Part shown: one piece after another, positions 43,601 to 53,554 of the stretch | Layout of the letters: every line of letters starts with the position of its first letter | How positions within the stretch are numbered: position 1 is the stretch's first letter | Source of the DNA: Naganishia liquefaciens | Taxonomy: Eukaryota > Basidiomycota > Tremellomycetes > Filobasidiales > Filobasidiaceae | DNA: 64,000 nt | NCBI GenBank assembly: GCA_013423385.1 | Contig: BLZA01000002.1 | Span: 393,669 to 457,668, forward strand | Direction: 5' to 3' | Program-made: the position numbers and the translations under genes | The notes under the pieces: model-generated | Seen by the model: the letters and a program-made list of their open reading frames with translations, nothing else | What the model was told of the DNA's origin: nothing | The model's database searches: none

Positions 43601-45065
43601 TTTTGGACTAAGCGTTGACCGTTTGATCACCTACGAGGACCCCTCGGATGATCATCTGAGGATTTGTGTGCCAGCGGGTACCGCCGACAGCAAACTCAGA
43701 CTCAACCTGCTTCACGACTTCCACGATTGTCCCATGTCGGGTCATCTTGGCATGACCCGTACTCACAATCTTCTGGCCTCTCATTACTACTGGCCTGGTC
43801 TCTCGAGAGATGTGAAGGATTACGTTAGGTCCTGCTCCATTTGTCAAAGGAACAAGACCAGTCCAAAAACGTACGGTCCTCACCAGCCTTTAGATGTACC
43901 TCCACAAAGATGGCACACGCTTACTATGGATTTCGCTGGACCTTTTGTCCCTTCTGGCGAAGGCAAGTGGGACATGGTAATGCTGATCATCGACAAGTTG
44001 ACCAAACGCTGCCATCTCGTACCTGCCAAGAGTACCGACACTGCCGCGAATACTGCCAGGAGATTCTTCAACTCCATCGTCCGCCTCCACGGACTCCCCT
44101 CCGTGATCATCTCGGACAGAGATGCCAAATTTACCTCTCACTTCTGGAGAACACTTTTCGAACGATACGGCACCAAGCTTGCCCTCTCAACCTCTTACCA
44201 TCCTCAAACTGACGGACAATCCGAGCGAATGGTTCGCACGGTCAAAGAAATGCTCCGTTCAGTCATCAATTACAAACAAGACGATTGGGTGGAAAAATTG
44301 TCTTCCATCGAGTTCGCGTATAACAACTCCGTACACCCATCCACAAGTATGACTCCTTTCGAGCTTGACTTGGGATACCATCCTAGAGGGATGCACTCTT
44401 TTCTGCCCGAAACCATGGTAGAAGTGCAGTCCACTACCGACTTCATCGAGAACATGAGATTCACTCAAACAGCTGCACAAGAGCATCTCGAAAAGACTCG
44501 CTTGCTGCAGGCTGAGCAAGTCAACAAGGGAAGACCTAAACCTACAACGTATTCCGTCGGAGATCTCGTCATGCTTAGCACGAGATACATCCAGCCACCC
44601 TTCATCAGGGGTACCGGAAGTAAGAAGCTCAAGGCAAAATACGTAGGACCGTTTCCCATCGTCCGCAAAATCAGCTCTACCTCATACGAGTTGGATCTGC
44701 CTGCAAATGTTTATGCTCATCCAGTGGTAAACTTGGAATACTTGAAGAAGTATCATCCCACACCAGAACGTTTCTCTGCGCGAGAAGCTCCTCCTCCACC
44801 TCCTATCGAAAGTGGAGAAGGCGAGGATCTGGAATATGAAGTTGATCACATCAAAGACCACCGCAAGTCGAAACAACATGGCATGCAATACCTCGTGTCG
44901 TGGCTGAATTATCCGCCCGAGGAAGACAGCTGGGAGCCTGCTGAAAACCTTACAGGAGCCCAAGACGCCATTCGCGAGTACTGGAAAAAAGAAGAGGGAC
45001 GCACTCCTCAGCCGCTTCCTCTCAACGCTCGTAGTGCACGACTGCAGGCGAGAAATGCCGCTTAA
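40608..45065 (+). CDS. pol: gag (C-terminal part)-pol polyprotein with chromodomain
   Basis: A 1485-codon frame. Residues 1-90 complete the gag domain. A zinc knuckle CRCGAMHWYADC lies near residue 133 and the aspartic protease motif CIDTGSS near 253. The reverse transcriptase has FDANKGFHQIEI and the catalytic YIDDIIIYS near 683. RNase H has LYTDAS, ITELECLAIV and ITDHSALQWL. Integrase has an HHCC zinc domain near 1036-1080 (GHLGMTRTHN, CSICQRNK) and a DDE core from MDFAGPF (about 1107), with ISDRDAKFTSHFW and YHPQTDGQSERM. The C-terminus carries a chromodomain (EYEVDHIKDHRKSKQHGMQY...SWLNYPPEEDSWEPAENL). The chromodomain places it in the chromovirus branch of Ty3/gypsy and suggests chromatin-directed integration. 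The frame is uninterrupted and all catalytic motifs are present. Confidence 0.96.
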   Translation: MTKRMLCRNRVLKKTESFGDYFQARRALQRYVYPYGTSHKILIKDIMEGIPAHLHPIIRANSTEVRNIEDFRRVLIDLEPGIRDVKGFAPHTNRTTTHMRSSQVNNASTLHAKDNRTNSQSRRENKGSPKTPCRCGAMHWYADCPHKRKTAEVNQAQKAPPATFPNNIPIGQQGKWKPWSHNTKEAKATEINTVQVQSRRNPKRQSRARILDAPATKPTENTDTLEKTKPRITPTFALARFDAKGICHPICIDTGSSISCIDADYARRYLPETKVTPTSNLRLMGVGTNMTSGSLTTTLSFVTTNPEKDYEVRVTLYIVPRLNTKILLGNDYLVPLNPTINFEENWMKFAENPLRIMITNRRVSLEPQEARTARTRQVFTVQPGHQATIPVLLYPEVEAEMYCIEASQPLKDVYVARSVAHTDSNNHFAMVTNFGKNAVKIPTGTLLSGYAPVEDALGKIADVNNICLAEELDPTFEDDIKSLDINPDLREDQKEEFRNVIRRQHAAFAYGTRKLGRTDLAVMKIETGNAAPISQPPYHASPAGRKIIDETLAELIAEDVIEESDSPWASPAILVHQKGKDRFCIDFRKVNEVTKADQYPIPRIDDILSQFSGKTYFTTFDANKGFHQIEIDVKDREKTAFRTHRGLHQYKRMPFGLKSGPGIFQRLLDKILGRYKWQIALVYIDDIIIYSKTFEDHIRDVETILRLVGKSGITLSPKKCHLGYQSLTALGHTISNLGIGTADGTVRAVTEFPKPTNKKELQRFLGLCVYYRRFVKDFSKIALPLYRLTKDDVKYVWSDECQLAFEKLKEKLTTAPTLAHPDYERPFFLYTDASNTGLGAVLAQNDLEGKEHPIVYLSRTLTPAEANYTITELECLAIVWSVRKLHAYLDGVKFTLITDHSALQWLFDFKGSNRRLVRWSMELQPYREWMTIKYREGRVHLNADPLSRAPIAECNSITVIDTPRDFVESLIEGYPNDPYFGKILQALDSPVRPREYNRFGLSVDRLITYEDPSDDHLRICVPAGTADSKLRLNLLHDFHDCPMSGHLGMTRTHNLLASHYYWPGLSRDVKDYVRSCSICQRNKTSPKTYGPHQPLDVPPQRWHTLTMDFAGPFVPSGEGKWDMVMLIIDKLTKRCHLVPAKSTDTAANTARRFFNSIVRLHGLPSVIISDRDAKFTSHFWRTLFERYGTKLALSTSYHPQTDGQSERMVRTVKEMLRSVINYKQDDWVEKLSSIEFAYNNSVHPSTSMTPFELDLGYHPRGMHSFLPETMVEVQSTTDFIENMRFTQTAAQEHLEKTRLLQAEQVNKGRPKPTTYSVGDLVMLSTRYIQPPFIRGTGSKKLKAKYVGPFPIVRKISSTSYELDLPANVYAHPVVNLEYLKKYHPTPERFSAREAPPPPPIESGEGEDLEYEVDHIKDHRKSKQHGMQYLVSWLNYPPEEDSWEPAENLTGAQDAIREYWKKEEGRTPQPLPLNARSARLQARNAA

Positions 45066-45504
45066 CCCTGCCTTACAGCTGACCTTGTGTTGATATCCAA
45101 CAAAGCACAAGAAGTCTTAGATCTAAGACACCAGATCCGCGAGTAACAAAGCTCTCAAGATCTTATCTTATCCTTATCATATCATCCCTAATAATGTCTC
45201 TGAGACATCAGCGCGCAGGGAGAATGTCCTTCAACCAATTCACAAAATAAACAGAGATTACATCATACCAAACGAGCCAGCTCTCGCCCGTTTTTTCAAC
45301 CTCGATCGCTTCTGTCTCACCGGTGAGATTCGAAGCAGCGAGACTCGAAACGTCGCACTCAGAAACACCGTCAGCAACCCCTCTTGAGCTGACGTATGGC
45401 TCGGAAACTGACAATGAGACGTCAGCAGCTTGGCTAGAGGCCTTATCTGGACCGCTGAATGATATAAGGCCTGCCGATTTCGGGAGGAATGACTGTGGGA
45501 TGCC

Positions 45505-46812
45505 GTGGAGAATGCACTATCAATTATTGTTCTGCCAAATCGCTTCCATATGCTGCAAGAAGCCCTTCGATTCTACCCATGGGATCACCTGGACGTCGTG
45601 AGAGTCCTACCCGAGTCGCACTGGTTCATACAGAAGTTTGCCTATCTCAGCCGCACACCCACTCGTGCCGAGCTGCTCAAGCCCACCGCGCCTTTCGGTC
45701 TGCTCCACGATGCAGATTACGACGAAGAGATGCAACTTCAAGCATTCCTGCAAAAACGAACAGCCCGCCGAGCGGCCCAGGAGGCCGAAAACGATGAAAT
45801 GATTGCCTTTCGTGGTCAGCCTGAAGAAGAAGGCCCTGCAGCCCATCACGAAGCAAAAATAGAGTCGGAAATTGCGCAAGAAGCGATTCGAACTCGCGCA
45901 GACGTGAACTATGTCGTCGCAGACGAAGAGCACAACCACTTCACCAAAGGATCTGTCAATGACTTTCAAGAACAACAGTCATCTGGTTGGGGAGCTGCGA
46001 GCGGTTCTCTCTACACGAACCAACAAGACAATCCGTCGGGCTGGAACGCCCAACCGGGCCAACATGTCGCCATGTCAGGCGACGCTCCACAAGACCTGCC
46101 CGAGTGCACCTCCTCTGAAACGCCTTTCGATCCAGCTGCGCCTTTCACAGCTGAGGAGGCTGCTGCCGCCCTCGCACATGCCGCTTATCTTAGGTCAGAA
46201 AGCGTACAGCGGTACGTCAACTCAACTGATAATGTCGGTCCCATGGACTTTTCCAACGACGCCACCGACCCAATTCCCGCTTCTCCTGCTCCCGATATTC
46301 CGAACCCACATGATGGAATATGCATGCCTTCCACGCCTGCAGAACTCGAACTATTGATACAACGCTTGCGTCACGAGTTGTTGCAAGAGTGGTTGGATGA
46401 CGAATTGGCAGATTTAGGCGTCCATGAGCGTGTACCCGTACACGATTTCGACATCGCTCGTATTAACGAAGCCGCTCGAGTCAATCAACGGGTGGGAAAC
46501 TTGCCCTTTATCACAAAGGACAATATCGTCCGGCACGACTGGTCGCGACGCGCCGATTGCATTTACACGATAGAATTTGCCGGCCGCCGAATTCACGGAC
46601 CTGCCGAGGAGCTTACTCATCAGGTCTCCGGACTTCGCCGCGCACTCTGGGAATACTGGGCCAGGCGTCCTCGCGTGCGCGTCGCAAATATTCGTGCCTA
46701 CATGCGCACTTACAACGCGTTCGATTATTATCGGGCTGTCATGTGGCACCATCTCCCCACTCACAAGTGGATCGCTTTGTGGATGGCTAGACGATCCTCG
46801 AGGCGAGGATAG
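45505..46812 (+). CDS. extra ORF (ORF3) between pol and the 3' LTR
   Basis: A 435-codon sense frame inside the retrotransposon, ending two bases before the purine tract. It is acidic and Ala/Glu-rich in the middle (about residues 80-290). The C-terminal 140 residues look globular (RHDWSRRADCIYTIEFAGRR, HQVSGLRRALWEYWARR). I see no signal peptide, membrane segment or similarity to gag, pol or envelope proteins. No ATG opens the frame at the very start. The upstream frame at 45323-45500 (SETDNETSAAWLEALSGPLN) seems to belong to the same protein, one frame apart, so a spliced or frameshifted start near 45495 is likely. Most fungal chromoviruses lack an ORF here. Confidence 0.65.
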   Translation: MENALSIIVLPNRFHMLQEALRFYPWDHLDVVRVLPESHWFIQKFAYLSRTPTRAELLKPTAPFGLLHDADYDEEMQLQAFLQKRTARRAAQEAENDEMIAFRGQPEEEGPAAHHEAKIESEIAQEAIRTRADVNYVVADEEHNHFTKGSVNDFQEQQSSGWGAASGSLYTNQQDNPSGWNAQPGQHVAMSGDAPQDLPECTSSETPFDPAAPFTAEEAAAALAHAAYLRSESVQRYVNSTDNVGPMDFSNDATDPIPASPAPDIPNPHDGICMPSTPAELELLIQRLRHELLQEWLDDELADLGVHERVPVHDFDIARINEAARVNQRVGNLPFITKDNIVRHDWSRRADCIYTIEFAGRRIHGPAEELTHQVSGLRRALWEYWARRPRVRVANIRAYMRTYNAFDYYRAVMWHHLPTHKWIALWMARRSSRRG

Positions 46813-46828
46813 ATAAGGGGGGAGGTAT
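46813..46828 (+). promoter_or_regulatory. polypurine tract of the LTR element
   Basis: ATAAGGGGGGAGGTAT lies directly before the right LTR, the expected plus-strand primer site. Confidence 0.85.
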
Positions 46829-47301
46829 TGTAGAGAGCGTGCTGATCCCAGGTGCGACGCGCTGGGAATGACTGCGACGCGCTGATATTCACTGCGACGC
46901 GCTGGGGCTCGCCGCGGCGCGCTGATACTCACCCAAATGATTGTGTTAGCCCTTGTAACTTTGACTAGTATACCTTTGCCTCTTAAAATAGCTATATAAG
47001 AAAAACAGATCCAGACTGACTTGTAATCTTATAGTTGCGGGAAAAAATTAGATCTTATTGTTTGACGCGCAAGTTCAATACTTTGACTCAGGCTTTGCAA
47101 ACCTTACGTCATCAGCATTGAAGCTCAAGCATAAGTTAGGCAGTTGCTAAGACAGGTGAGCATTACACAACCACTGCGTGGTCCCACTACTTGGCACGTT
47201 AGGATCCGGCTTGTACTTGAACTTAGTCATTTGACTTGTCAGCTATCGATCAAAAGGTCGAGCTGCAGTCTGAACTGAGCGAGGACGGTTGGCCCTTAAC
47301 A
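46829..47301 (+). repeat. 3' LTR (473 bp)
   Basis: Identical by eye to the 5' LTR at an offset of 8105 bp. It ends TTAACA and is followed by the target duplication GATTG (47302-47306). Confidence 0.96.
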
Positions 47302-47718
47302 GATTGCCTGCACCGTCGCCAGGGAGTGCTCCCCACTAACATCGTTGTGTGGGTAGCCCGCAAGCTGAATCCAGGGCTTGGGCATCTCCTAGAAGCAGGG
47401 TCAGCACGCGTCGGGGCAAGTTAAGCCATGACGACGTACCTCGTATTCCCGTATCAATCGCGAATGAGACATGGTATCGAGACGCACTTGTCTTGCCTGC
47501 GTCACAAGTGTCAGCTGTGTACACCGTCAAGAATGCAAATCATACGTAGAATTCTCTCCGCCTTCTTTCTGCCATCTCGCGCGCCTCTACCATGTCTGGA
47601 AGAGGAGCTTGACTAGAGTTTTCCGAAGTCGGCGGGCGGAGTGCGGCCGTTATCGGAGCCTGCACACTTATCAGCAACGCTGTCCGACACCATCGCCGGT
47701 TTGTAGAATTGTAGATGC

Positions 47719-49197
47719 TCACCGCTGATGGTTTGGGACGGTTAAATTGAGGTAAGCTCGAAAAGGCTGCTCTGAGTGGATCATACACCTCTCGGCGAGA
47801 CTGTTTGGAGTGGACGGGGGCCGTTGAATCGTTTCCTTCGGATTCGGCTCTTTGCTGCTGGGGATGATTTTGCGGCCAGCTCCTCCTTCCACTACCAGCA
47901 GATCACTTTGCAGCGTCCTCGGGTTCGTGGTGGTTCCTCGAGCTTCGGATCCCTTCTTCTGTTTGGAAATTGTAGCTTTGACAGCTGTCCTCCCCGCTGT
48001 TGGTGGGGCCTTGAAAGTTTCCGCCAACGGCTTTTCGCGGTTCGGCATCTTCTTTCTATTCCTCATTGAATCCGTCTTAAGCCCCGTTTGAGAGTCTTTC
48101 GCGCTGGCAGAAACGTGTGCCACCGATGCTGAGTCTGGACAGGCCGATCTGGGTACCGAAGCTACTGCGTCCACCATTTTCTCGGAAGTCTGCTTTTCTT
48201 GATATTCCGCGGACAGGGATGGAGACGCGGAGGAAAACGGGATCGCTTCCCGAGCAGGCTGTGACGTGGGACTTGATCGGGCTCGTGTCTCCGAACGGTG
48301 GCACTGTGGACACCGCCGAACCTATTAGCTTCGGGACACCGGCGGGAGCGTCGCCACAAATCTCCACAGTCAGGTTTGTGATGTTGAGATTCTCGAGAGT
48401 CGCAAACATTTCCGGGGACCCTTGTCGACAAGAGAGCTCGGAAGGAGGGGCTCGGGGGTCAGGAGAGCCAAGCGGGTGCACCTGATAGAATTGGGGAGCT
48501 TGATGAGCGTCCCATCAGATTTCATCACGCGTTAAATACTCGCCTTTTCGGAAACGACAAATCCTTCTAGGTCCGCCTGTCTGTCGGAAAATCCTTCTTC
48601 TAGGCCACCGTCTTGCCTCTGACCCAGGATTTTGCACTCTCTCGCTTGACTGGGGTCAGTATCAGGTGTCTTTCTCCCCTCTGGCGTGTCTTCTTTCCTG
48701 GTCACCGGTTTCGCGACAATCTCCTTTTCGACGCCAGGGTCTTTTTCGATGCTCGAGCTTTGATGTTGGGCGTCTGCATCATGTGCGGGGGACAATTTTG
48801 CGGCGGATGGGTCAGAAAAGTCGATCCGCGAGCAAGAAGAAGGCCCAGCCGTAGGTCTGCAGACTGCGTGGCAAAATTCCTGAGTGGATGGTTGCCTGGT
48901 ATCCTGACTGGAGATCTTGGAGCTCTGGTGAAGCTTCCGTTCGTTGAGCTCTCGCTGTTGTCGCAGTCCCATATGAGTACATCCCCCTTTGTTTCCCGTC
49001 GACGCGGTCGACATACCAGGCGGTCTTCTGCGAGCTGTAGAGCTTGCCGGTTTGCGATGGTGTCTCCCTCCGGAGTGTCTAACCGCGCCCGACACTCGTC
49101 GACTTGCCTTTGAGCGCGAACAGTCTTTTGACGCAAGTTCCTTGTCATTGATGAGATGGAGCCGAAGAGATGATGGAGATTGAAGCAGAATCAACAA
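47719..49197 (-). CDS. possible hypothetical low-complexity gene
   Basis: Overlapping minus-strand frames at 48532-49197 (or 48702-49148), 48077-48481 and 47719-48177 could be exons of one gene. The first part has a helical, charged segment (VRAQRQVDECRARLDTPEGD). The rest is Ser/Pro/Lys/Thr-rich (KPVTRKEDTPEGRKTPDTDP; TFKAPPTAGRTAVKATISKQ). I recognise no domain and could not establish splice phases. It could be a fast-evolving orphan or transposon-derived gene, or non-coding. Confidence 0.3.
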
Positions 49198-49299
49198 GAA
49201 TTGATGTAGCCACCATGATTAGCATCGACAGTCGCTGCCCGCCATCAACCGCGGAAGCAGATCAGGTACGACATTCTTCCTCTTTTGTTCAAACTGAGC

Positions 49300-50491
49300 A
49301 ACTGAGCAAACTGTCGTTAGCGGATCACTTGTCCCCAGAGGTTGTACAGAAACCATCACAGCCCTGAAGCCAAACAAGGGAGACAGCGCGACTGCCCTTG
49401 GGCTTTTAGAAACGACCACGAGCGCGACTGGTCAGCCCCCCCATCGATCGACAAGTTCTGCAGCGGGGACTGCAACACCTGCGTCCATGGCGACTGGATC
49501 ACTCTTCGGTCCTGATGGAAAGGTAGTACCTAAAGGACCGCGGAAACAACAAGTCAATCAGCGGATCGATCAGGAATCCGTAGGGACGCGAATCCCACCA
49601 GCAAGAAACCACCTTCAGTCATCAACACGTTCATCCGTCGCGGCTCAGCCTAGCATCGACAACAATCTGCGAGCGTTAACACAGCTCTCTGCTGCCGCCG
49701 AGCTCACGCAGACGGCTGAAAATACCTCCCCATCATTCCGAGTTTCCTCGACCTCGCGGCGGATCTCGCTTCCTCCGCAACGTCAAGTCTATCAGGCGTG
49801 GGCCCTCGAGAAAAGTTTGAGGAACAAGCCCCGGCCAAAGGTCCCTGAACATTCCCCTCGCGGTCCGAGTGAGGTGACTGCTGATGATCAGATAGGTAAG
49901 CCGGCTAATATCCCTGCTAAGATACTCGTATACTCATTGTCTGCTGTTACAGAGCTTCCACCAGCAGAAAGCGAGGCTTATGTTCCCGATACCGAGTCCC
50001 ATACCGCGCGGGATCGTTCGCTCGAGTCTGCAGTATCTAGCGGAGATATTCAAGGAAAAACGAATAACCAAGACGCGTTGGAAGACGGGGCAGCTGGGAT
50101 GAGGATGGATGACGTTGGGAAGACGAGCTCGGGTATGGCAGAAGAGTCAGAAGACCAAGGAGAAGAGGCGCCATCCGTCACAATGATAGCGGAGACCTTC
50201 GAGGCCACGGAATCTCTCGAAGCAGCGGTCGGAGACCCCGCACCTCTAACGCAAGATTCATCAGCAACCTCGTCACAGCCAGCTTCATCGTCAGCATCAT
50301 GGCGGTCTAGTCATCGGAATCGACCGCTTCCCCTCGGCAACAGACGGCAACGGCCTCGACCCCGACTTCGGGTTGAGTCCCATAACTCTGCGCCGGCCTC
50401 ACCCCCATCGACGCCTATCGCGCTCAACATCGCTGTCAACGCGACTCGAGGCCGCCGCCAAACGGCCAACAGAAGACAACCACGAGGTTAG
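49300..50491 (+). CDS. hypothetical Ser/Thr/Pro-rich protein
   Basis: The frame with a strong ATG at 49487 (MATGSLFGPDGKVVPKGPRK) runs to 50491. The same frame stays open upstream to about 49320, after a possible acceptor (TTAG at about 49317-49320), so an upstream exon is likely. The protein is disordered-looking throughout, with acidic stretches (EESEDQGEEAPS) and a basic C-terminus (RRQRPRPRLRVES; RGRRQTANRRQPRG). No domain recognised. The neighbouring minus-strand frame at 48532-49197 is similarly low-complexity and is transcribed away from it. Confidence 0.4.
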
Positions 50492-53177
50492 AGAGGGTAT
50501 GGTGTTATAGAGGAAGTGCATGTGGAAGGGGAAGGCTGGCGTGTCTTGCGAGAAATCGACCCCAACGAGTACATGGGCACACAACCGTTCTACAGATTGC
50601 AATAGAAATGTTTTCAGGCTGGTCGTTGACTCGTGCCTTGGCGATGTAATCATGCCCAAGATTTCTGGCATATATGGCATCGAATGGTGATGTGGAGAGG
50701 GCAGTTCCACTATCATTGTCATGGAGTCATCGACTCAGCGAAAAAGTAGGCTCATCTAAGCACAGGAGTTGTTTGACCGAGCAAGAGCAAACACTTGTGA
50801 CATTACAGAGGGTGACTATTACACAATTTGTTCTGACACGCGACCCGCTACAAGAGGTACCTGCCAGATTAAACGTGGATGCCGACCAGACAACCATGGA
50901 TACTACTACATCGGCATCCGAACCTAACCTTAAACCAGACGCAGTATAAGCTTCCCCTGTTCAAGCATCTGCAGACAATGCTTCGAAGCAACCGCCATCA
51001 TCGAGGTCGTCCTCATTTCCCGAGATTTCGATCCGCCTCAACATCTCCGCACCATCACCCAGCTGGGAGACTGCCTGGCGGAAGCATGCCGGCGGCAAAA
51101 TTGTCTATCCTTCCGTGGTTGCGGTTCTCAGAAGCTGTGCCCATCACATAGGCCAGCTCTACGGCCGGAATAAATGTAGACCAGCATATTTCTCCACTGA
51201 TTTATCGACATGATAGACACTGCTACATCAAGAATCGACGCATTACAATAGGTGGCCAACAGGTTCGCATGGATAAAAGTTCTCATTCGAGCACGCGGGT
51301 CCGTGTATCCAAGCTTCTCTGACCTGCATTGATTCGATGTCACCTTTTCCTGGTCCGAATCGGGCTCTCGTTACCGGAACCGCTGGACGACGGAACCGAT
51401 CAACAAAGCCCTTAACTAGCTCGTCAGTTACCAGGGGACATCCTCGTTAAGGGAACAGAGACGCCAAGGTTACCGCCAAGAAACATGAACGGCGTGAACA
51501 TCGCACTCGGACATGTTATCGGTTCCATTTGGGACACCGTCGCAGCGCTTGCTCGGGAAATCAAGTCAGGCGGCTCAGGAGAGACAGATGTAAAGCTGTC
51601 CATTTACGAGAACCGTGAACCATACAGATGTTTACAGGGTTGGTATATGCGTCCGTCATTGACAGACCCCACACCTTCGCTGAAATTGAGCGGTGCCAAA
51701 TGGACCAGGCGGGAAGTGACAAAGGGTTAAAGAGAGCAATACGGAAGATGAAAAAGGCATAGGAGACAGGGAAGGCCACGCAGGCGATAGAATAGCTGGT
51801 GCTCTGCACAGAACCTCACATCTGGTTGCCATGGGAAACCCTCCGGTTAAAAAGACTAACCACAGAACGATATGGCAAGTATTTGTCTTTCAAGTTTGTT
51901 GACGAAGACTCGAATTTTAGGATAGAAGTCTATTGGAAGTTGGAAGGATTCGTGATCCGCAAGAAAGAGATATAAGACGTGCAGACCAGCGATGACGCCC
52001 TCTCCGGCTGTCCCAACGGCGCTCTCGGCGGAAACAGCCTGGGCAGACAAGAGTTAATCGAATCGTGAGGCAACAAAGGCCATCACGACGCAATTCAGAA
52101 CTTGGCTTCCTGAATCTCTCCTTCTCCTGTCGCAAACGTATTCAAGTGTGTACTGCAAGCAGGGCCTCCCCAGGCCCTCAATCTGGTCTACACACAGAGA
52201 ACTCCTGAAGCAGACAATCCATCCAAGTCTTCAGCGGAATATCCTTGCCGGAACTTACAGCTCGCCACCCCTGTGCCCCTCTCCAGAGCGATCCGCATCT
52301 GCGATCCGAATGCAGCTCTCTGTTCCTTGCCCATTCCCCTCCAGCAAAGGCAGCGTCGATGACCGGGAATGATCCAAGATGGACATGGATCCTGGATGCA
52401 GTTCCCGGCCGGGGACTCCCGCCGGACCCTACCACTTTCTGCACACTCACCAAGCGATCCGAATGGGCGATTCGAATGCAGCTCAGTGAGTGTGCGATGA
52501 GAAACTTACCGCAGACCGCTGATACGATGCCTCTTGATGGGCTTGCGGACGGAAAGCGGTCGACGTGTCACCGCGCGGATCTATTGCGCCCAGACAGACA
52601 CCGCACTTTCCAACGATGGGCTGAGACCCCATTCCGCCGCGAAGGCGATACCGAGTTTGAGTTCGGACTGTCAGTTCTGTAAGCGGCCAACAAGCTTTCA
52701 AATTGGTCACCCTCTGAAAAAGCCGTCGATCAGAGTTTCAGCCCAATACGCTACCTATTGGCCGTTTCCTAGACGAATAAGTGGTCCTCGAAACACGCGA
52801 TTAATGAGGCCTCAAGCGTGGCTTCAAAGTGTCATGTCACGTGAGGCAGCTGTGCGGATGTGACGATGCTGTTACGTAGAGGAACGCTGGACGGATCCGG
52901 ATGATCTCGTGCGCAAGAAGTTGATGGCGCGGCTCGCGGACGATTCGTTGAAAATTTGGCACTCTCCAAGCTCTCGGGAAGGCACCGATGCGATTCGATG
53001 CTACAATCTGGAAAGGAGTTAGCACGTTGCTGTACAGCTATCGGTACCGCTTTCTCGGATTAAGTCACTCTCAGTCTCAAGATCTATCCACCGCTTTCCG
53101 TTGTCGAGATCTTGTTGAGTCTTTTCCGCCTTCTGTATCAGATAATGAGGTCATCTAGCTGGTCCTATACAGCCATT
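50492..53177. other. gene-free region
   Basis: About 2.7 kb with only short frames of unconvincing composition on both strands. I find no recognisable protein motif, RNA gene or tandem repeat. It probably consists of decayed mobile or subtelomeric DNA. Confidence 0.5.
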
Positions 53178-53328
53178 ACGGTGTCTGAGCTGCTTTTATT
53201 TCTGGATTGAGCCTTTAGCTGGCTACTTCTACAATTATCACATCGATCCAATCAGCTTTTACAAACTAGATGCATTTAGCCATTCCAAGTTTGAGCAACA
53301 TGCACTAGCGTCTCGAGCCTGGATCGCG
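53178..53328. repeat. dispersed repeat copy 2 (downstream of recombinase gene)
   Basis: Matches 37448-37600 with roughly one base in four different. It lies about 230 bp beyond the recombinase stop codon. Confidence 0.7.
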
Positions 53329-53554
53329 ATCGTGCGATACGACATACATTTCAACGAATGTACGATCAGACGTGTGTATTACATGAGTTAGAGTGATCAC
53401 AACATACCTGACGAATGTCGCAATCGAACAAGTGAGGAATCCGTCAGGGCTACAGAGAAACAAACATCGCCAATGATCGTCTATATACTCCCCCATCACC
53501 AAAAGGCCGCGTCAGCGTGTTGTTGTCCTTGAAACGTGATTGGTGAGAAACATC

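Larger units (their letters stand above)
38724..47301 (+). mobile_element. complete Ty3/gypsy LTR retrotransposon (chromovirus), 8578 bp
   Basis: A full element with identical 473-bp LTRs (TGTAGAG...TTAACA), a GATTG target duplication and a putative primer-binding region right after the left LTR. It has gag, a pol ORF with PR-RT-RNaseH-IN and C-terminal chromodomain, an extra ORF, and a purine tract before the right LTR. The identical LTRs mean recent insertion. Breaks in the gag frames and before the extra ORF (see those entries) may be real inactivation, introns, programmed shifts or sequence errors. Confidence 0.96.
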
